A DNA stretch of 64,000 nucleotides from positions 1 through 64,000 of the forward strand of contig CP025095.1 in NCBI GenBank assembly GCA_002831545.1. Reading direction: 5' to 3'. A program made the position numbers and the translations under genes. This document shows positions 1 through 9,400 of this stretch, piece after piece (the first letter of the stretch is position 1; each line of letters opens with the position of its first letter). Under the pieces are notes generated by a model. It was given only the letters and a program-made list of their open reading frames with translations, was not told the DNA's origin and searched no databases. The stretch comes from Streptococcus suis (GTDB lineage: Bacteria > Bacillota > Bacilli > Lactobacillales > Streptococcaceae).

Positions 1-100
1 AAACTTTTCTTAACAGTGTGGATTTTTAAAATTATCTGTGGAAAACTTTTGTTTTTTATGGTACACTATTCTAACGAATATAATGTGAAAGGGGGAAAAT
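1..100 (+). promoter_or_regulatory. dnaA upstream region with DnaA-box-like sites
   Basis: Two sites resemble the reverse complement of the DnaA box TTATCCACA: TGTGGATTT at 17-25 and TGTGGAAAA at 37-45. A strong ribosome binding site (GGGGG, 91-95) precedes the dnaA ATG at 101. Sites like these in front of dnaA usually serve both origin function and DnaA autoregulation. The window begins here, so sequence further upstream is not visible. Confidence 0.7.
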
Positions 101-1474
101 ATGAACCAAGAACAACTTTTTTGGCAACGATTTATTGAATTAGCAAAGGGAAATTTTAAGCCATCTATTTATGATTTTTATGTCGCTGATGCAAAATTAC
201 TCGGAATCAACCAGCAAGTTGCCAATATTTTCTTAAATCGTCCATTTAAAAAAGATTTCTGGGAAAAAAACTTCGAAGAGTTAATGATTGCCGCTAGTTT
301 TGAAATCTACGGAGAGCCTCTTGCCATCCAATATCAATTTACAGAGGATGAACAGGAGATTAAGAACACTACAAACGCAAGAAGTTCAGTGGTTCACCAG
401 GTACAGACACCTGAATCAGCTACTCCTCAAGAAACTTTTAAACCGGTTCATTCTGATATAAAATCCCAGTACACCTTTGCTAATTTTGTACAAGGAGACA
501 ATAATCACTGGGCAAAGGCTGCAGCTTTAGCTGTATCTGATAACCTAGGTGAGCTCTACAATCCATTATTCATTTTTGGTGGTCCTGGTCTTGGAAAAAC
601 TCATATTTTAAATGCGATTGGAAATAAGGTTCTAGCCGATAATCCCCAGGCAAGAATAAAATATGTCTCATCGGAAACATTCATCAATGAATTTTTAGAA
701 CACCTCCGTCTCAATGATATGGAAAGTTTCAAAAAAACCTATCGCAATCTGGACTTACTTCTAATTGATGACATTCAGTCTCTCCGTAATAAAGCAACAA
801 CACAGGAAGAATTTTTCCATACTTTTAATGCGCTTCATGAAAAAAATAAGCAGATTGTACTCACAAGCGACCGTAATCCCGATCACTTAGACAATTTGGA
901 AGAAAGACTAGTAACACGTTTCAAATGGGGGTTAACCAGTGAAATCACTCCACCTGATTTTGAAACACGTATCGCAATTTTACGTAACAAGTGCGAGAAC
1001 CTGCCTTACAACTTTACAAATGAGACGCTATCCTATCTAGCTGGGCAATTTGATTCGAACGTACGTGACCTTGAAGGTGCCTTAAAAGATATCCATTTGA
1101 TAGCCACTATGCGTCAACTGTCTGAGATAAGTGTCGAGGTTGCTGCTGAGGCTATTCGATCAAGAAAACAAACAAATCCACAAAATATGGTTATTCCTAT
1201 TGAGAAAATCCAAACCGAAGTGGGAAATTTCTACGGTGTCAGCTTGAAAGAATTAAAGGGTTCTAAGCGTGTTCAACATATCGTTCACGCGCGACAAGTT
1301 GCTATGTTTTTAGCACGTGAAATGACAGACAATTCCCTTCCAAAAATTGGGAAAGAATTTGGTAATCGAGACCATACAACCGTTATGCATGCATACAATA
1401 AAATAAAAACTCTCCTCTTGGATGATGAGAATTTAGAAATAGAGATTACCAGTATAAAAAATAAACTTCGTTAA
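101..1474 (+). CDS. dnaA: Chromosomal replication initiator DnaA
   Basis: DnaA binds DnaA boxes at oriC, oligomerises with ATP and melts the origin so that the helicase can load. The 457-residue product has the usual four-part form. There is an N-terminal helicase-interaction domain, a variable linker (about 85-120), and an AAA+ core with Walker A GGPGLGKT near residue 160 and Walker B LLLIDDIQ near 225. The C-terminal DNA-binding domain carries the signature [13 protein letters not shown]. Length is normal for streptococci. It lies first in the window, followed by a DnaA-box-rich gap and dnaN, which is the classic Firmicute origin layout. Confidence 0.98.
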   Translation: MNQEQLFWQRFIELAKGNFKPSIYDFYVADAKLLGINQQVANIFLNRPFKKDFWEKNFEELMIAASFEIYGEPLAIQYQFTEDEQEIKNTTNARSSVVHQVQTPESATPQETFKPVHSDIKSQYTFANFVQGDNNHWAKAAALAVSDNLGELYNPLFIFGGPGLGKTHILNAIGNKVLADNPQARIKYVSSETFINEFLEHLRLNDMESFKKTYRNLDLLLIDDIQSLRNKATTQEEFFHTFNALHEKNKQIVLTSDRNPDHLDNLEERLVTRFKWGLTSEITPPDFETRIAILRNKCENLPYNFTNETLSYLAGQFDSNVRDLEGALKDIHLIATMRQLSEISVEVAAEAIRSRKQTNPQNMVIPIEKIQTEVGNFYGVSLKELKGSKRVQHIVHARQVAMFLAREMTDNSLPKIGKEFGNRDHTTVMHAYNKIKTLLLDDENLEIEITSIKNKLR

Positions 1475-1627
1475 CCTGTGTATAACTTTTCAAAAAAGCT
1501 CTGTTTTTTCCACAAGTTGTGAACAAGTTAATTTCCGCAGTTTTATTGGTCTTTCATCACTTTTCCACAGAATACACAGAGACTACTATTACTATTAACC
1601 TTATAGATAATAAATAAAGGAGAATCC
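1475..1627. other. oriC: DnaA-box cluster between dnaA and dnaN
   Basis: This AT-rich gap contains several near matches to TTATCCACA or its complement: TGTGTATAA at 1477-1485, TTTTCCACA at 1506-1514, a degenerate TTGTGAACA at 1517-1525 and TTTTCCACA again at 1561-1569. The cluster between dnaA and dnaN fits the replication origin of Gram-positive bacteria. An AGGAG ribosome binding site for dnaN lies at 1618-1622. Which sites are functional cannot be read from sequence alone. Confidence 0.85.
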
Positions 1628-2764
1628 ATGATTCAATTTTCTATTAATAAAAATATATTTCTACAAGCACTTAGTATTACTAAACGGGCAATCAGTACAA
1701 AAAATGCTATTCCAATTCTTTCAACAGTAAAAATTACAGTAACTAGTGAAGGAATCACTTTAACTGGTTCAAATGGACAAATCTCGATTGAACATTTTAT
1801 TTCTATTCAAGATGAAAATGCAGGACTTTTGATCAGTTCTCCAGGTTCCATTCTCTTAGAAGCTGGTTTCTTTATTAATGTCGTATCCAGTATGCCGGAT
1901 TTAGTCCTTGACTTCAATGAAATTGAACAAAAGCAAATCGTTTTGACAAGTGGTAAGTCTGAAATCACATTAAAGGGAAAAGAAGCAGAACAGTATCCTC
2001 GTTTACAGGAAGTTCCAACTTCAAAACCATTGGTGTTAGAAACAAAAGTATTAAAACAAACAATTAATGAAACAGCATTTGCAGCTTCTACACAAGAAAG
2101 TCGTCCTATTCTTACGGGTGTTCATTTTGTTTTAACAGAAAATAAAAATCTAAAAACTGTTGCAACAGATTCACACCGTATGAGCCAACGGAAATTGGTC
2201 CTTGATACCTCTGGTGATGATTTTAATGTTGTTATTCCAAGTCGTTCTCTCCGTGAATTTACTGCAGTTTTTACAGATGATATTGAAACAGTAGAAGTCT
2301 TCTTTTCAAATAATCAAATCCTTTTTAGAAGCGAGCATATTAGCTTCTATACACGCTTATTAGAAGGTACCTACCCTGATACAGACCGCTTAATTCCAAC
2401 TGAGTTTAAAACAACTGCAATTTTTGATACTGCAAATCTTCGTCACTCGATGGAGCGTGCTCGTCTTCTTTCAAATGCAACCCAAAATGGTACAGTAAAA
2501 CTAGAAATTGCTAATAATGTTGTATCGGCCCATGTAAATTCTCCAGAAGTTGGACGTGTGAATGAGGAATTAGATACTGTAGAAGTATCAGGTGAAGATT
2601 TAGTAATCAGCTTTAACCCAACTTACTTGATAGAAGCATTGAAAGCCACAACTAGTGAACAAGTGAAAATTAGCTTTATCTCTTCTGTCCGTCCATTTAC
2701 ATTGATTCCAAATAATGAAGGTGAAGATTTTATTCAATTGGTTACACCAGTTCGTACCAACTAA
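1628..2764 (+). CDS. dnaN: DNA polymerase III sliding clamp, beta subunit
   Basis: The ring-shaped clamp holds DNA polymerase III on its template and recruits repair and regulatory proteins. The 378 residues match the three-domain beta-clamp family in length. The N-terminal MIQFSINKNIFLQALSITKR and the internal ATDSHRMSQRKL are typical. The C-terminus FIQLVTPVRTN corresponds to the conserved end that closes the peptide-binding pocket. It follows dnaA across the oriC spacer and has a good ribosome binding site. No irregularity is seen. Confidence 0.97.
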   Translation: MIQFSINKNIFLQALSITKRAISTKNAIPILSTVKITVTSEGITLTGSNGQISIEHFISIQDENAGLLISSPGSILLEAGFFINVVSSMPDLVLDFNEIEQKQIVLTSGKSEITLKGKEAEQYPRLQEVPTSKPLVLETKVLKQTINETAFAASTQESRPILTGVHFVLTENKNLKTVATDSHRMSQRKLVLDTSGDDFNVVIPSRSLREFTAVFTDDIETVEVFFSNNQILFRSEHISFYTRLLEGTYPDTDRLIPTEFKTTAIFDTANLRHSMERARLLSNATQNGTVKLEIANNVVSAHVNSPEVGRVNEELDTVEVSGEDLVISFNPTYLIEALKATTSEQVKISFISSVRPFTLIPNNEGEDFIQLVTPVRTN

Positions 2765-2773
2765 ATAATATTA

Positions 2774-2950
2774 AGGAGGCTGGGCAAAAAGACCAACCTC
2801 GCTTCTCAGGGTTCGTGTCAACATCTCAGCGCAGTGGTTGATTGGCAGATTTGTTCGTGTTTTACACTCCAAATCTGACCTAATCAACTGTGCGGGGGCG
2901 GGAAGACGAACTCTTTTTTTGACCAGTCGAGTTCTTTCCCGCTCCCTTTA
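2774..2950. repeat. Intergenic element with two consecutive large inverted repeats
   Basis: Two imperfect palindromes lie back to back after dnaN. In the first, arms at about 2833-2857 and 2874-2897 pair around CGCAGTGGTTGATT and its near complement AATCAACTGTGCG. In the second, GCGGGAA..GAACTC pairs with GAGTTCTTTCCCGC (about 2893-2946). The left edge GGCTGGGCAAAAA resembles the left edge of the element at 42118. It could act as a bidirectional terminator between dnaN and the lipid kinase gene, or be a mobile intergenic repeat. Confidence 0.6.
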
Positions 2951-3007
2951 TGTTATACTAAAAAATAGCACTGAGCTTATTTTTATATATTTAGTGATGG
3001 GGAATAA

Positions 3008-3889
3008 ATGACGTTATATATATTAGCTAATCCTAATGCTGGTAGCCATACTGCTGAACATATCATATTCAAAATAAAAGAAAGTTATCCACAGCTTGCA
3101 GTTAACATTTTTATGACAGTTGGTCCTGAGGATGAAAAAAGGCAAATAGAGGCTATTTTAAAGGAGTTTGTCAGTAGTGAGGACCAATTAATGATTTTAG
3201 GTGGAGACGGCACACTATCTAAAGCGTTGCGTTTTTGGCCAGCTAGTCTACCGTTTGCTTATTATCCAACAGGATCTGGAAATGATTTTGCTAAGGCAAT
3301 GAATATAACATCGCTCTATAGAAGTGTAGATGCCATTTTAGAGGGAAAAACAAGTCGGATATATGTTTTAAACAGTTCATACGGAACGGTTGTAAACAGT
3401 ATGGATTTTGGCTTTGCAGCTCAAGTTATCAATGGTTCGACGAATTCAATTTTGAAAAAAATTCTGAACAAGGTAAAACTTGGGAAGTTAACTTATCTAT
3501 TCTTTGGTATTAAAACATTATTTTCAAAACAAGCTATAAACTTAGAATTAACTCTTGATGAAAAATCTTATCAGTTAGCTAATCTCTTTTTTATTTCTGT
3601 AGCAAATAGTCTTTATTTTGGTGGAGGAATCATGATATGGCCAACAGCAAGTGCTAAAAAGAAGGAAGTAGATATTGCTTACTTCAAAAATGGAAATTTC
3701 TACCAACGTCTACAATCATTGTTAGCCTTATTAACGAAGAGGCATGAATCTTCTCATACAATTCAGCATTTAACAGGGGTAGATGTAGTTTTAAAATCAA
3801 AAGAAAAATTGTTATTGCAAATAGATGGAGAGACATGCACTGCAAATGAGGTAACGTTAACCTATCAGGAAAGAAGTATGTATCTTTAA
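3008..3889 (+). CDS. Diacylglycerol/lipid kinase family protein (YegS/DagK type)
   Basis: This is a predicted cytosolic or peripheral-membrane kinase that phosphorylates diacylglycerol or a related lipid with ATP. The 293-residue length fits the family. The N-terminus ILANPNAGSH is the usual nucleotide-side entry motif, the GGDGTL signature lies near residue 66, and YYPTGSGNDFAKAM follows near 90. A TATACT -10 box at 2954-2959 could serve it. It sits nine bases before a DUF951 gene, suggesting co-transcription. The exact lipid substrate cannot be deduced. Confidence 0.85.
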   Translation: MTLYILANPNAGSHTAEHIIFKIKESYPQLAVNIFMTVGPEDEKRQIEAILKEFVSSEDQLMILGGDGTLSKALRFWPASLPFAYYPTGSGNDFAKAMNITSLYRSVDAILEGKTSRIYVLNSSYGTVVNSMDFGFAAQVINGSTNSILKKILNKVKLGKLTYLFFGIKTLFSKQAINLELTLDEKSYQLANLFFISVANSLYFGGGIMIWPTASAKKKEVDIAYFKNGNFYQRLQSLLALLTKRHESSHTIQHLTGVDVVLKSKEKLLLQIDGETCTANEVTLTYQERSMYL

Positions 3890-3898
3890 GGAGGAAGT

Positions 3899-4102
3899 AT
3901 GTATCAATTAGGAACCTTTGTCGAAATGAAAAAGCCCCATGCCTGTGTCATCAAATCGACCGGCAAGAAGGCAAATAAGTGGGAGGTTATCCGTCTAGGA
4001 GCGGATATTAAAATCCGCTGTAGTAACTGTGACCATGTTGTTATGATGAGCCGATATGATTTTGAACGAAAAATGAAACAAGTTCTGCCGAGTGAAGCCT
4101 AG
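3899..4102 (+). CDS. DUF951 family small protein
   Basis: This 67-residue protein matches the short DUF951 family, which is conserved near dnaN and ychF in streptococci and other Firmicutes. A hydrophilic core carries K/R-rich stretches and the motif KIRCSNCDHVVMMSRYDFERK. The CxxC pair suggests a metal or nucleic-acid contact, but no function is established. The ribosome binding site AAGGAGG lies right at the end of the upstream lipid kinase gene, so the two are probably translated from one transcript. No signal peptide or membrane segment is seen. Confidence 0.8.
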   Translation: MYQLGTFVEMKKPHACVIKSTGKKANKWEVIRLGADIKIRCSNCDHVVMMSRYDFERKMKQVLPSEA

Positions 4103-4103
4103 T

Positions 4104-4200
4104 TGACAGTTTGCAACTGCTGGTTGCGATTTTTTCCTAAAAATTGCTAGTCAACTGTTCCTTTCTAAGCTATAATAGACTTATAAAAAAGAGGAGGATA
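4104..4200 (+). promoter_or_regulatory. Terminator-like hairpin and promoter with inverted AGTTGAC half-sites
   Basis: A short hairpin, GCAAC-TGCT-GGTTGC followed by T residues (about 4111-4136), can end the upstream transcript. Two inverted half-sites, AGTTGAC near 4102-4108 and GTCAACT near 4150-4156, flank it. A promoter with TAGTCA (4148-4153), 17 bp and TATAAT (4171-4176) leads to the XRE-type gene. One half-site overlaps the -35 hexamer, so it could be an autoregulatory operator. That is inference. Confidence 0.5.
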
Positions 4201-4205
4201 TAATC

Positions 4206-4565
4206 ATGAAGCAGTTAGCACAGCAGATCAAGAATCTACGCACAACCAAGAACCTATCTCAAGATGAGTTGGCAGAGAAACTCTATATTTCCCGTCAGGC
4301 TGTTTCAAAGTGGGAAAATGGCGAAGCAACGCCAGATATTGACAAACTGGTTCAGCTGGCAGAAATCTTTGGTGTTAGTCTGGATTATCTGGTTTTAGGG
4401 AAAGAACCTGAGAAGGAAATTGTGGTGGAACAACGAGGAAAAATGAATGGTTGGGAATATTTGTACGAAGAATCCAAACGACCTCTTACAAGAGGAGATG
4501 TTGTCGTTCTCATTTTTTTTGCAGTTATATTTTTAGGTGGATTATTCATTAAGCATTATTTTTAA
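4206..4565 (+). CDS. XRE-family helix-turn-helix regulator with C-terminal membrane segment
   Basis: The 119 residues begin with a clear lambda-repressor-like domain (about 1-65: LSQDELAEKLYISRQAVSKW then DIDKLVQLAEIFGVSLDYLV). A charged linker follows, and then one hydrophobic segment near the end (VVVLIFFAVIFLGGLFI, about 98-114). This architecture of a DNA-binding head tethered to the membrane is common in Firmicutes, but its targets are unknown. It has its own promoter, with inverted half-sites nearby that could be its operator, and a strong terminator directly after it, so it is monocistronic. Confidence 0.85.
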   Translation: MKQLAQQIKNLRTTKNLSQDELAEKLYISRQAVSKWENGEATPDIDKLVQLAEIFGVSLDYLVLGKEPEKEIVVEQRGKMNGWEYLYEESKRPLTRGDVVVLIFFAVIFLGGLFIKHYF

Positions 4566-4567
4566 CG

Positions 4568-4612
4568 AAGCTTGCCAAACAGCAAGCTTTTTCTCTACTT
4601 TTCTGCTATAAT
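4568..4612 (+). terminator. Rho-independent terminator, then ychF -10 box
   Basis: AAGCTTGC (4568-4575) pairs perfectly with GCAAGCTT (4582-4589) around a six-base loop and is followed by T-rich sequence. It terminates the XRE gene. A consensus -10 TATAAT lies immediately after it at 4607-4612 and fits a promoter for ychF, whose ATG is at 4650. Confidence 0.85.
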
Positions 4613-4649
4613 AGTCATGATTGAATTTTTAATTGGAGAGTAAAAAAAC

Positions 4650-5765
4650 ATGGCTTTAACAGCAGGAATCGTCGGTTTGCCAAACGTTGGTAAATCAACC
4701 CTATTTAACGCAATTACCAAAGCAGGAGCAGAAGCTGCAAACTACCCTTTCGCAACCATTGATCCAAACGTCGGCATGGTGGAAGTGCCTGATGAGCGTT
4801 TGCAGAAGTTGACGGAGCTCATCACCCCTAAAAAGACAGTTCCAACCACTTTTGAATTTACCGATATTGCCGGTATCGTAAAAGGTGCCTCTAAAGGTGA
4901 AGGACTTGGAAATAAATTCTTGGCCAATATTCGAGAGGTTGACGCCATTGTCCACGTGGTGCGTGCCTTTGATGATGAAAATGTCATGCGTGAACAAGGC
5001 CGTGATGATGCTTTTGTGGATCCAATCGCAGATATTGATACTATTAACCTAGAATTGATTTTGGCGGACCTAGAGAGCATCAACAAGCGTTATGCGCGTG
5101 TAGAAAAAATGGCCCGTACTCAAAAAGACAAGGATTCTGTGGCAGAATTTGCAGTCCTTGAAAAAATCAAACCTGTCCTAGAAGACGGAAAATCTGCTCG
5201 TACAGTTAACTTCACCGATGAAGAACAAAAAATCGTTAAGCAACTCTTCCTCCTGACCACTAAACCAGTCCTCTATGTTGCCAACGTCGATGAAGACAAG
5301 GTAGCAGATCCTGAGTCTATCAGTTATGTTCAGCAAATCCGTGACTTTGCAGCGACGGAAAATGCAGAAGTAGTGGTGATTTCTGCACGTGCTGAAGAAG
5401 AAATATCAGAACTTGACGATGAAGACAAGGGTGAGTTTTTGGAAGCTCTCGGTTTAACAGAATCTGGTGTGGACAAATTGACCCGTGCAGCCTACCACTT
5501 GCTTGGCCTTGGAACTTACTTTACCGCAGGGGAAAAAGAAGTGCGTGCTTGGACCTTCAAACGTGGCATGAAAGCTCCTCAGTGTGCGGGTATTATCCAT
5601 TCAGATTTTGAAAAAGGCTTTATCCGTGCCGTCACCATGTCCTATGATGATTTGATTCAATACGGCTCTGAAAAGGCTGTTAAGGAAGCTGGACGCCTTC
5701 GTGAAGAAGGAAAAGAGTATGTGGTTCAAGATGGGGACATCATGGAGTTCCGCTTTAACGTTTGA
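4650..5765 (+). CDS. ychF: Obg-like ATPase/GTPase YchF
   Basis: YchF is a universally conserved P-loop ATPase (OLA1 family) that associates with ribosomes and is implicated in stress responses. The 371-residue product has the G1 motif [15 protein letters not shown] at the N-terminus, the G3-like region [19 protein letters not shown] near 70, a coiled central insert, and a C-terminal TGS domain ending [15 protein letters not shown]. Length is normal. It has its own promoter and precedes pth, as in other streptococci. The stop codon coincides with the first bases of an inverted-repeat element. Confidence 0.96.
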   Translation: MALTAGIVGLPNVGKSTLFNAITKAGAEAANYPFATIDPNVGMVEVPDERLQKLTELITPKKTVPTTFEFTDIAGIVKGASKGEGLGNKFLANIREVDAIVHVVRAFDDENVMREQGRDDAFVDPIADIDTINLELILADLESINKRYARVEKMARTQKDKDSVAEFAVLEKIKPVLEDGKSARTVNFTDEEQKIVKQLFLLTTKPVLYVANVDEDKVADPESISYVQQIRDFAATENAEVVVISARAEEEISELDDEDKGEFLEALGLTESGVDKLTRAAYHLLGLGTYFTAGEKEVRAWTFKRGMKAPQCAGIIHSDFEKGFIRAVTMSYDDLIQYGSEKAVKEAGRLREEGKEYVVQDGDIMEFRFNV

Positions 5766-5861
5766 TGGCTAAACTGTCCTTATTCTTCGTTGTTTTACCT
5801 TGCCATACCATCAGTATTGTCTGCGGTTTCAACGCCTAGACTAAGAACAGTTTATCGCATC
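5763..5861. repeat. Small inverted-repeat element at the ychF stop codon
   Basis: The left end GATGGCTAAACTGTCC (from 5764, overlapping the ychF TGA) and the right end, whose complement reads GATGCGATAAACTGTTC (ending about 5861), form imperfect terminal inverted repeats. The interior contains CTTCGTTGTTTTACCTTGCC and TGCGGTTTCAACGCCTAG. Closely similar interiors occur in the element at 60251, with different outer arms. I read it as a non-autonomous mobile-type intergenic repeat of about 100 bp. Confidence 0.6.
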
Positions 5862-5922
5862 AAAGAGGATGATTACTTGGTTGGAAAGCATTTTCCAGCC
5901 TTTTGGTATTTAAGGAGAAAAA

Positions 5923-6492
5923 ATGACACGATTGATCATCGGTCTGGGAAATCCCGGAGACCGCTATTTTGAAACAAAACATAACGTTGGCTTTATGCTG
6001 CTGGATAAGATTGCCAAGCGTGAAAATGTGACCTTTAGTCACGATAAGATTTTCCAAGCTGACATTGCCACAACCTTTATTGACGGTGAAAAAATTTACC
6101 TGGTTAAACCAACGACCTTTATGAATGAATCTGGTAAGGCTGTTCATGCCCTGATGGCTTATTATGGTCTGGATGCAACTGATATTTTAGTAGCTTATGA
6201 CGACTTGGACATGGCTGTTGGGAAGATCCGTTTCCGTCAAAAAGGATCAGCTGGTGGCCACAATGGTATCAAATCCATTGTCAAGCATATTGGAACACAG
6301 GAATTTGACCGTATCAAGATTGGTATTGGGCGTCCTAAAGGAAAAATGAGCGTTGTCAACCATGTCTTGTCTGGCTTTGATATAGAGGACCGTATTGAAA
6401 TCGACTTAGCACTAGATAAACTTGACAAGGCTGTCAACGTATATCTAGAAGAAGATGATTTTGATACCATTATGAGAAAGTTTAACGGCTAA
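5923..6492 (+). CDS. pth: Peptidyl-tRNA hydrolase
   Basis: Pth cleaves peptidyl-tRNAs that drop off the ribosome, recycling tRNA. The 189-residue protein shows the family N-terminus [20 protein letters not shown], with the catalytic His in KHNVG, then [10 protein letters not shown] with a substrate-binding Asn. [27 protein letters not shown] contains the catalytic Asp and the GGHNG loop. AAGGAG precedes the ATG. The gene overlaps the mfd start by one base (stop TAATG), so the two are translationally coupled, as in many Firmicutes. Confidence 0.97.
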   Translation: MTRLIIGLGNPGDRYFETKHNVGFMLLDKIAKRENVTFSHDKIFQADIATTFIDGEKIYLVKPTTFMNESGKAVHALMAYYGLDATDILVAYDDLDMAVGKIRFRQKGSAGGHNGIKSIVKHIGTQEFDRIKIGIGRPKGKMSVVNHVLSGFDIEDRIEIDLALDKLDKAVNVYLEEDDFDTIMRKFNG

Positions 6493-9400
6493 TGAATATA
6501 CTAGATATACTTCACAAAAATAAGCAAATCAATCAGTGGCAGTCTGGATTAAACAAGTCAACTCGCCAACTATTATTAGGACTCACTGGAACCAGTAAGT
6601 CATTAGTCATGGCGACTGCCTATGATTGTTTGGCCGAAAAGATTATGATTGTGACTGCTACTCAAAATGATGCTGAGAAATTAGTTGCAGATTTAACAGC
6701 CATTATTGGAAGTGAGAATGTTTACAACTTTTTTACAGATGATAGTCCAATTGCGGAATTTGTCTTTGCATCAAAAGAACGAACTCAGTCAAGAATTGAT
6801 AGTTTGAATTTTTTGACCAATGCAACTCAATCAGGAATTTTAGTTGCTAGTATGGCTGCTTGTCGGGTCTTATTGCCGAGTCCTGAGACTTATAAAGGTT
6901 CTAAAATACAGCTTGAAGTTGGTCAAGAAATAGAAGTTGACAAACTTGTAAAGAATCTTGTCAACATCGGCTACAAAAAAGTGTCTCGTGTATTAACCCA
7001 GGGAGAATTTAGCCAACGAGGTGATATTCTAGATATTTTTGACATGCAAGCAGAAACTCCTTACCGAATAGAATTTTTTGGAGATGAGATTGATGGCATT
7101 CGTATCTTTGATGTCGACAGTCAAAAATCTTTAGAAAATCTAGACGAAATCTCGATTTCTCCAGCTTCCGATATCATTTTGTCTTCGGAAGACTATAGTA
7201 GAGCTAGCCAATACATTCAGACAGCTATTGAACAATCGACCCTAGAGGAGCAACAGTCTTACTTACGAGAAGTCTTAGCTGATATGCAGACGGAGTACCG
7301 GCATCCAGATTTGCATAAATTCTTGTTCTGTATCTATGAACAATCATGGACATTGTTGGATTACTTGCCAAAGAGTTCTCCCTTATTTTTAGATGATTTT
7401 CATAAAATTGCTGACAAGCAGGCTCAATTTGAAAAAGAATCAGCAGAGTTGTTGACAGATGATTTACAGAAGGGTAAATCAGTATCAAGTTTGAAATATT
7501 TTGCCTCAACTTACGCTGAATTGAGAAAATACAAACCTGCCACCTTCTTTTCAAGTTTTCAAAAAGGTTTAGGCAATGTAAAGTTTGATGCTCTTTATCA
7601 ATTTACTCAACATCCTATGCAGGAATTTTTCCACCAGATTCCACTGTTAAAAGATGAATTGACTCGATATGCGAAATCAAACAATACCGTTGTTATTCAA
7701 GCAAGTTCTGAAGCAAGTTTACAGACTTTGCAAAAATCTTTACAGGAGTATGATATTCAGCTACCTGCCTATCCAACGGATAAGTTAGTAGAAGGTCAGC
7801 AACAAGTGACCATTGGACAGCTAGCTTCTGGATTTCATTTGATGGATGAGAAGTTAGTTCTTATTACTGAAAAAGAGATTTTTAATAAAAAGATTAAGCG
7901 TAAGGTCCGTAGAACTAATATTTCTAATGCTGAGCGTATTAAGGACTATAGTGAGCTAGCTGTTGGTGACTATGTTGTTCACCATGTTCACGGGATAGGT
8001 CAGTATTTAGGGATAGAAACCATTGAAATATCAGGTATCCACCGTGACTATGTGACAGTTCAATATCAAAACTCCGATCGCATTTCCATTCCTGTAGAGC
8101 AGATTGATCTCCTTTCCAAATACTTAGCGTCCGATGGAAAAGCTCCAAAAGTTAATAAACTAAACGATGGCCGTTTCCAACGAACCAAGCAAAAAGTTCA
8201 GAAGCAGGTAGAGGATATTGCGGATGATTTGATTAAGCTTTATGCAGAGCGTAGCCAGTTGAAAGGCTTTGCCTTTTCACCGGACGATAACAATCAAGTT
8301 GAATTTGACAACTACTTTACACATGTGGAAACAGACGACCAACTCCGTTCCATCGATGAAATCAAAAAAGACATGGAAAAAGACTCTCCAATGGATCGTT
8401 TGCTGGTAGGAGATGTCGGCTTTGGTAAGACAGAGGTAGCTATGCGCGCTGCTTTCAAAGCTGTCAATGATGGCAAGCAAGTAGCTATTCTTGTACCTAC
8501 GACTGTTTTAGCCCAGCAACACTATGCTAATTTCCAAGAACGGTTTGCAGAATTTCCTGTCAATGTGGATGTTATGAGTCGTTTTAAAACAAAGGCAGAG
8601 CAGGAAAAAACACTTGAGAAGTTGAAAAAAGGCCAAGTTGACATCTTGATTGGTACCCATCGCCTTCTATCAAAAGATGTTGTTTTTGCTGATTTAGGTT
8701 TACTGGTTATTGACGAAGAGCAACGGTTTGGTGTCAAGCATAAGGAACGCTTGAAGGAACTGAAAAAGAAAATAGATGTCCTAACCTTGACTGCAACTCC
8801 GATTCCTCGGACATTGCAAATGTCCATGCTGGGAATCCGCGACTTATCAGTAATTGAGACTCCACCGACAAATCGCTATCCTGTACAAACTTATGTGATG
8901 GAAACAAATCCTTCCGTTATCCGAGATGCAATGCTTCGAGAGATAGATCGCGGAGGTCAGGTTTACTATCTTTACAATAAAGTTGACACCATTGAACAGA
9001 AAGTGTCTGAATTAAAAGAATTGGTTCCAGAAGCTACTATAGGATACGTTCATGGACAAATGTCGGAGATCCAATTAGAAAATACTCTATATGCCTTTGT
9101 AGAGGGTGAGTATGATATTCTAGTGACCACAACAATCATTGAAACCGGTGTTGATATTCCAAATGCTAATACACTGTTTATTGAAAATGCAGATCATATG
9201 GGACTGTCAACTCTTTATCAACTTAGAGGACGTGTTGGCCGTTCCAGTCGGATTGCCTATGCCTATCTCATGTACCGTCCAGACAAGTCCTTGACAGAAG
9301 TAGCTGAAAAACGTTTGGAGGCAATCAAGGGCTTTACAGAACTAGGATCAGGTTTCAAGATTGCTATGCAAGATTTGTCTATTCGTGGTGCGGGAAATAT

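Noticed and set aside
5790..5972. 60-codon open frame starting MFYLAIPSV between ychF and pth
   Set aside because: It lies over an inverted-repeat element and runs into pth in another frame. No ribosome binding site or family resemblance.
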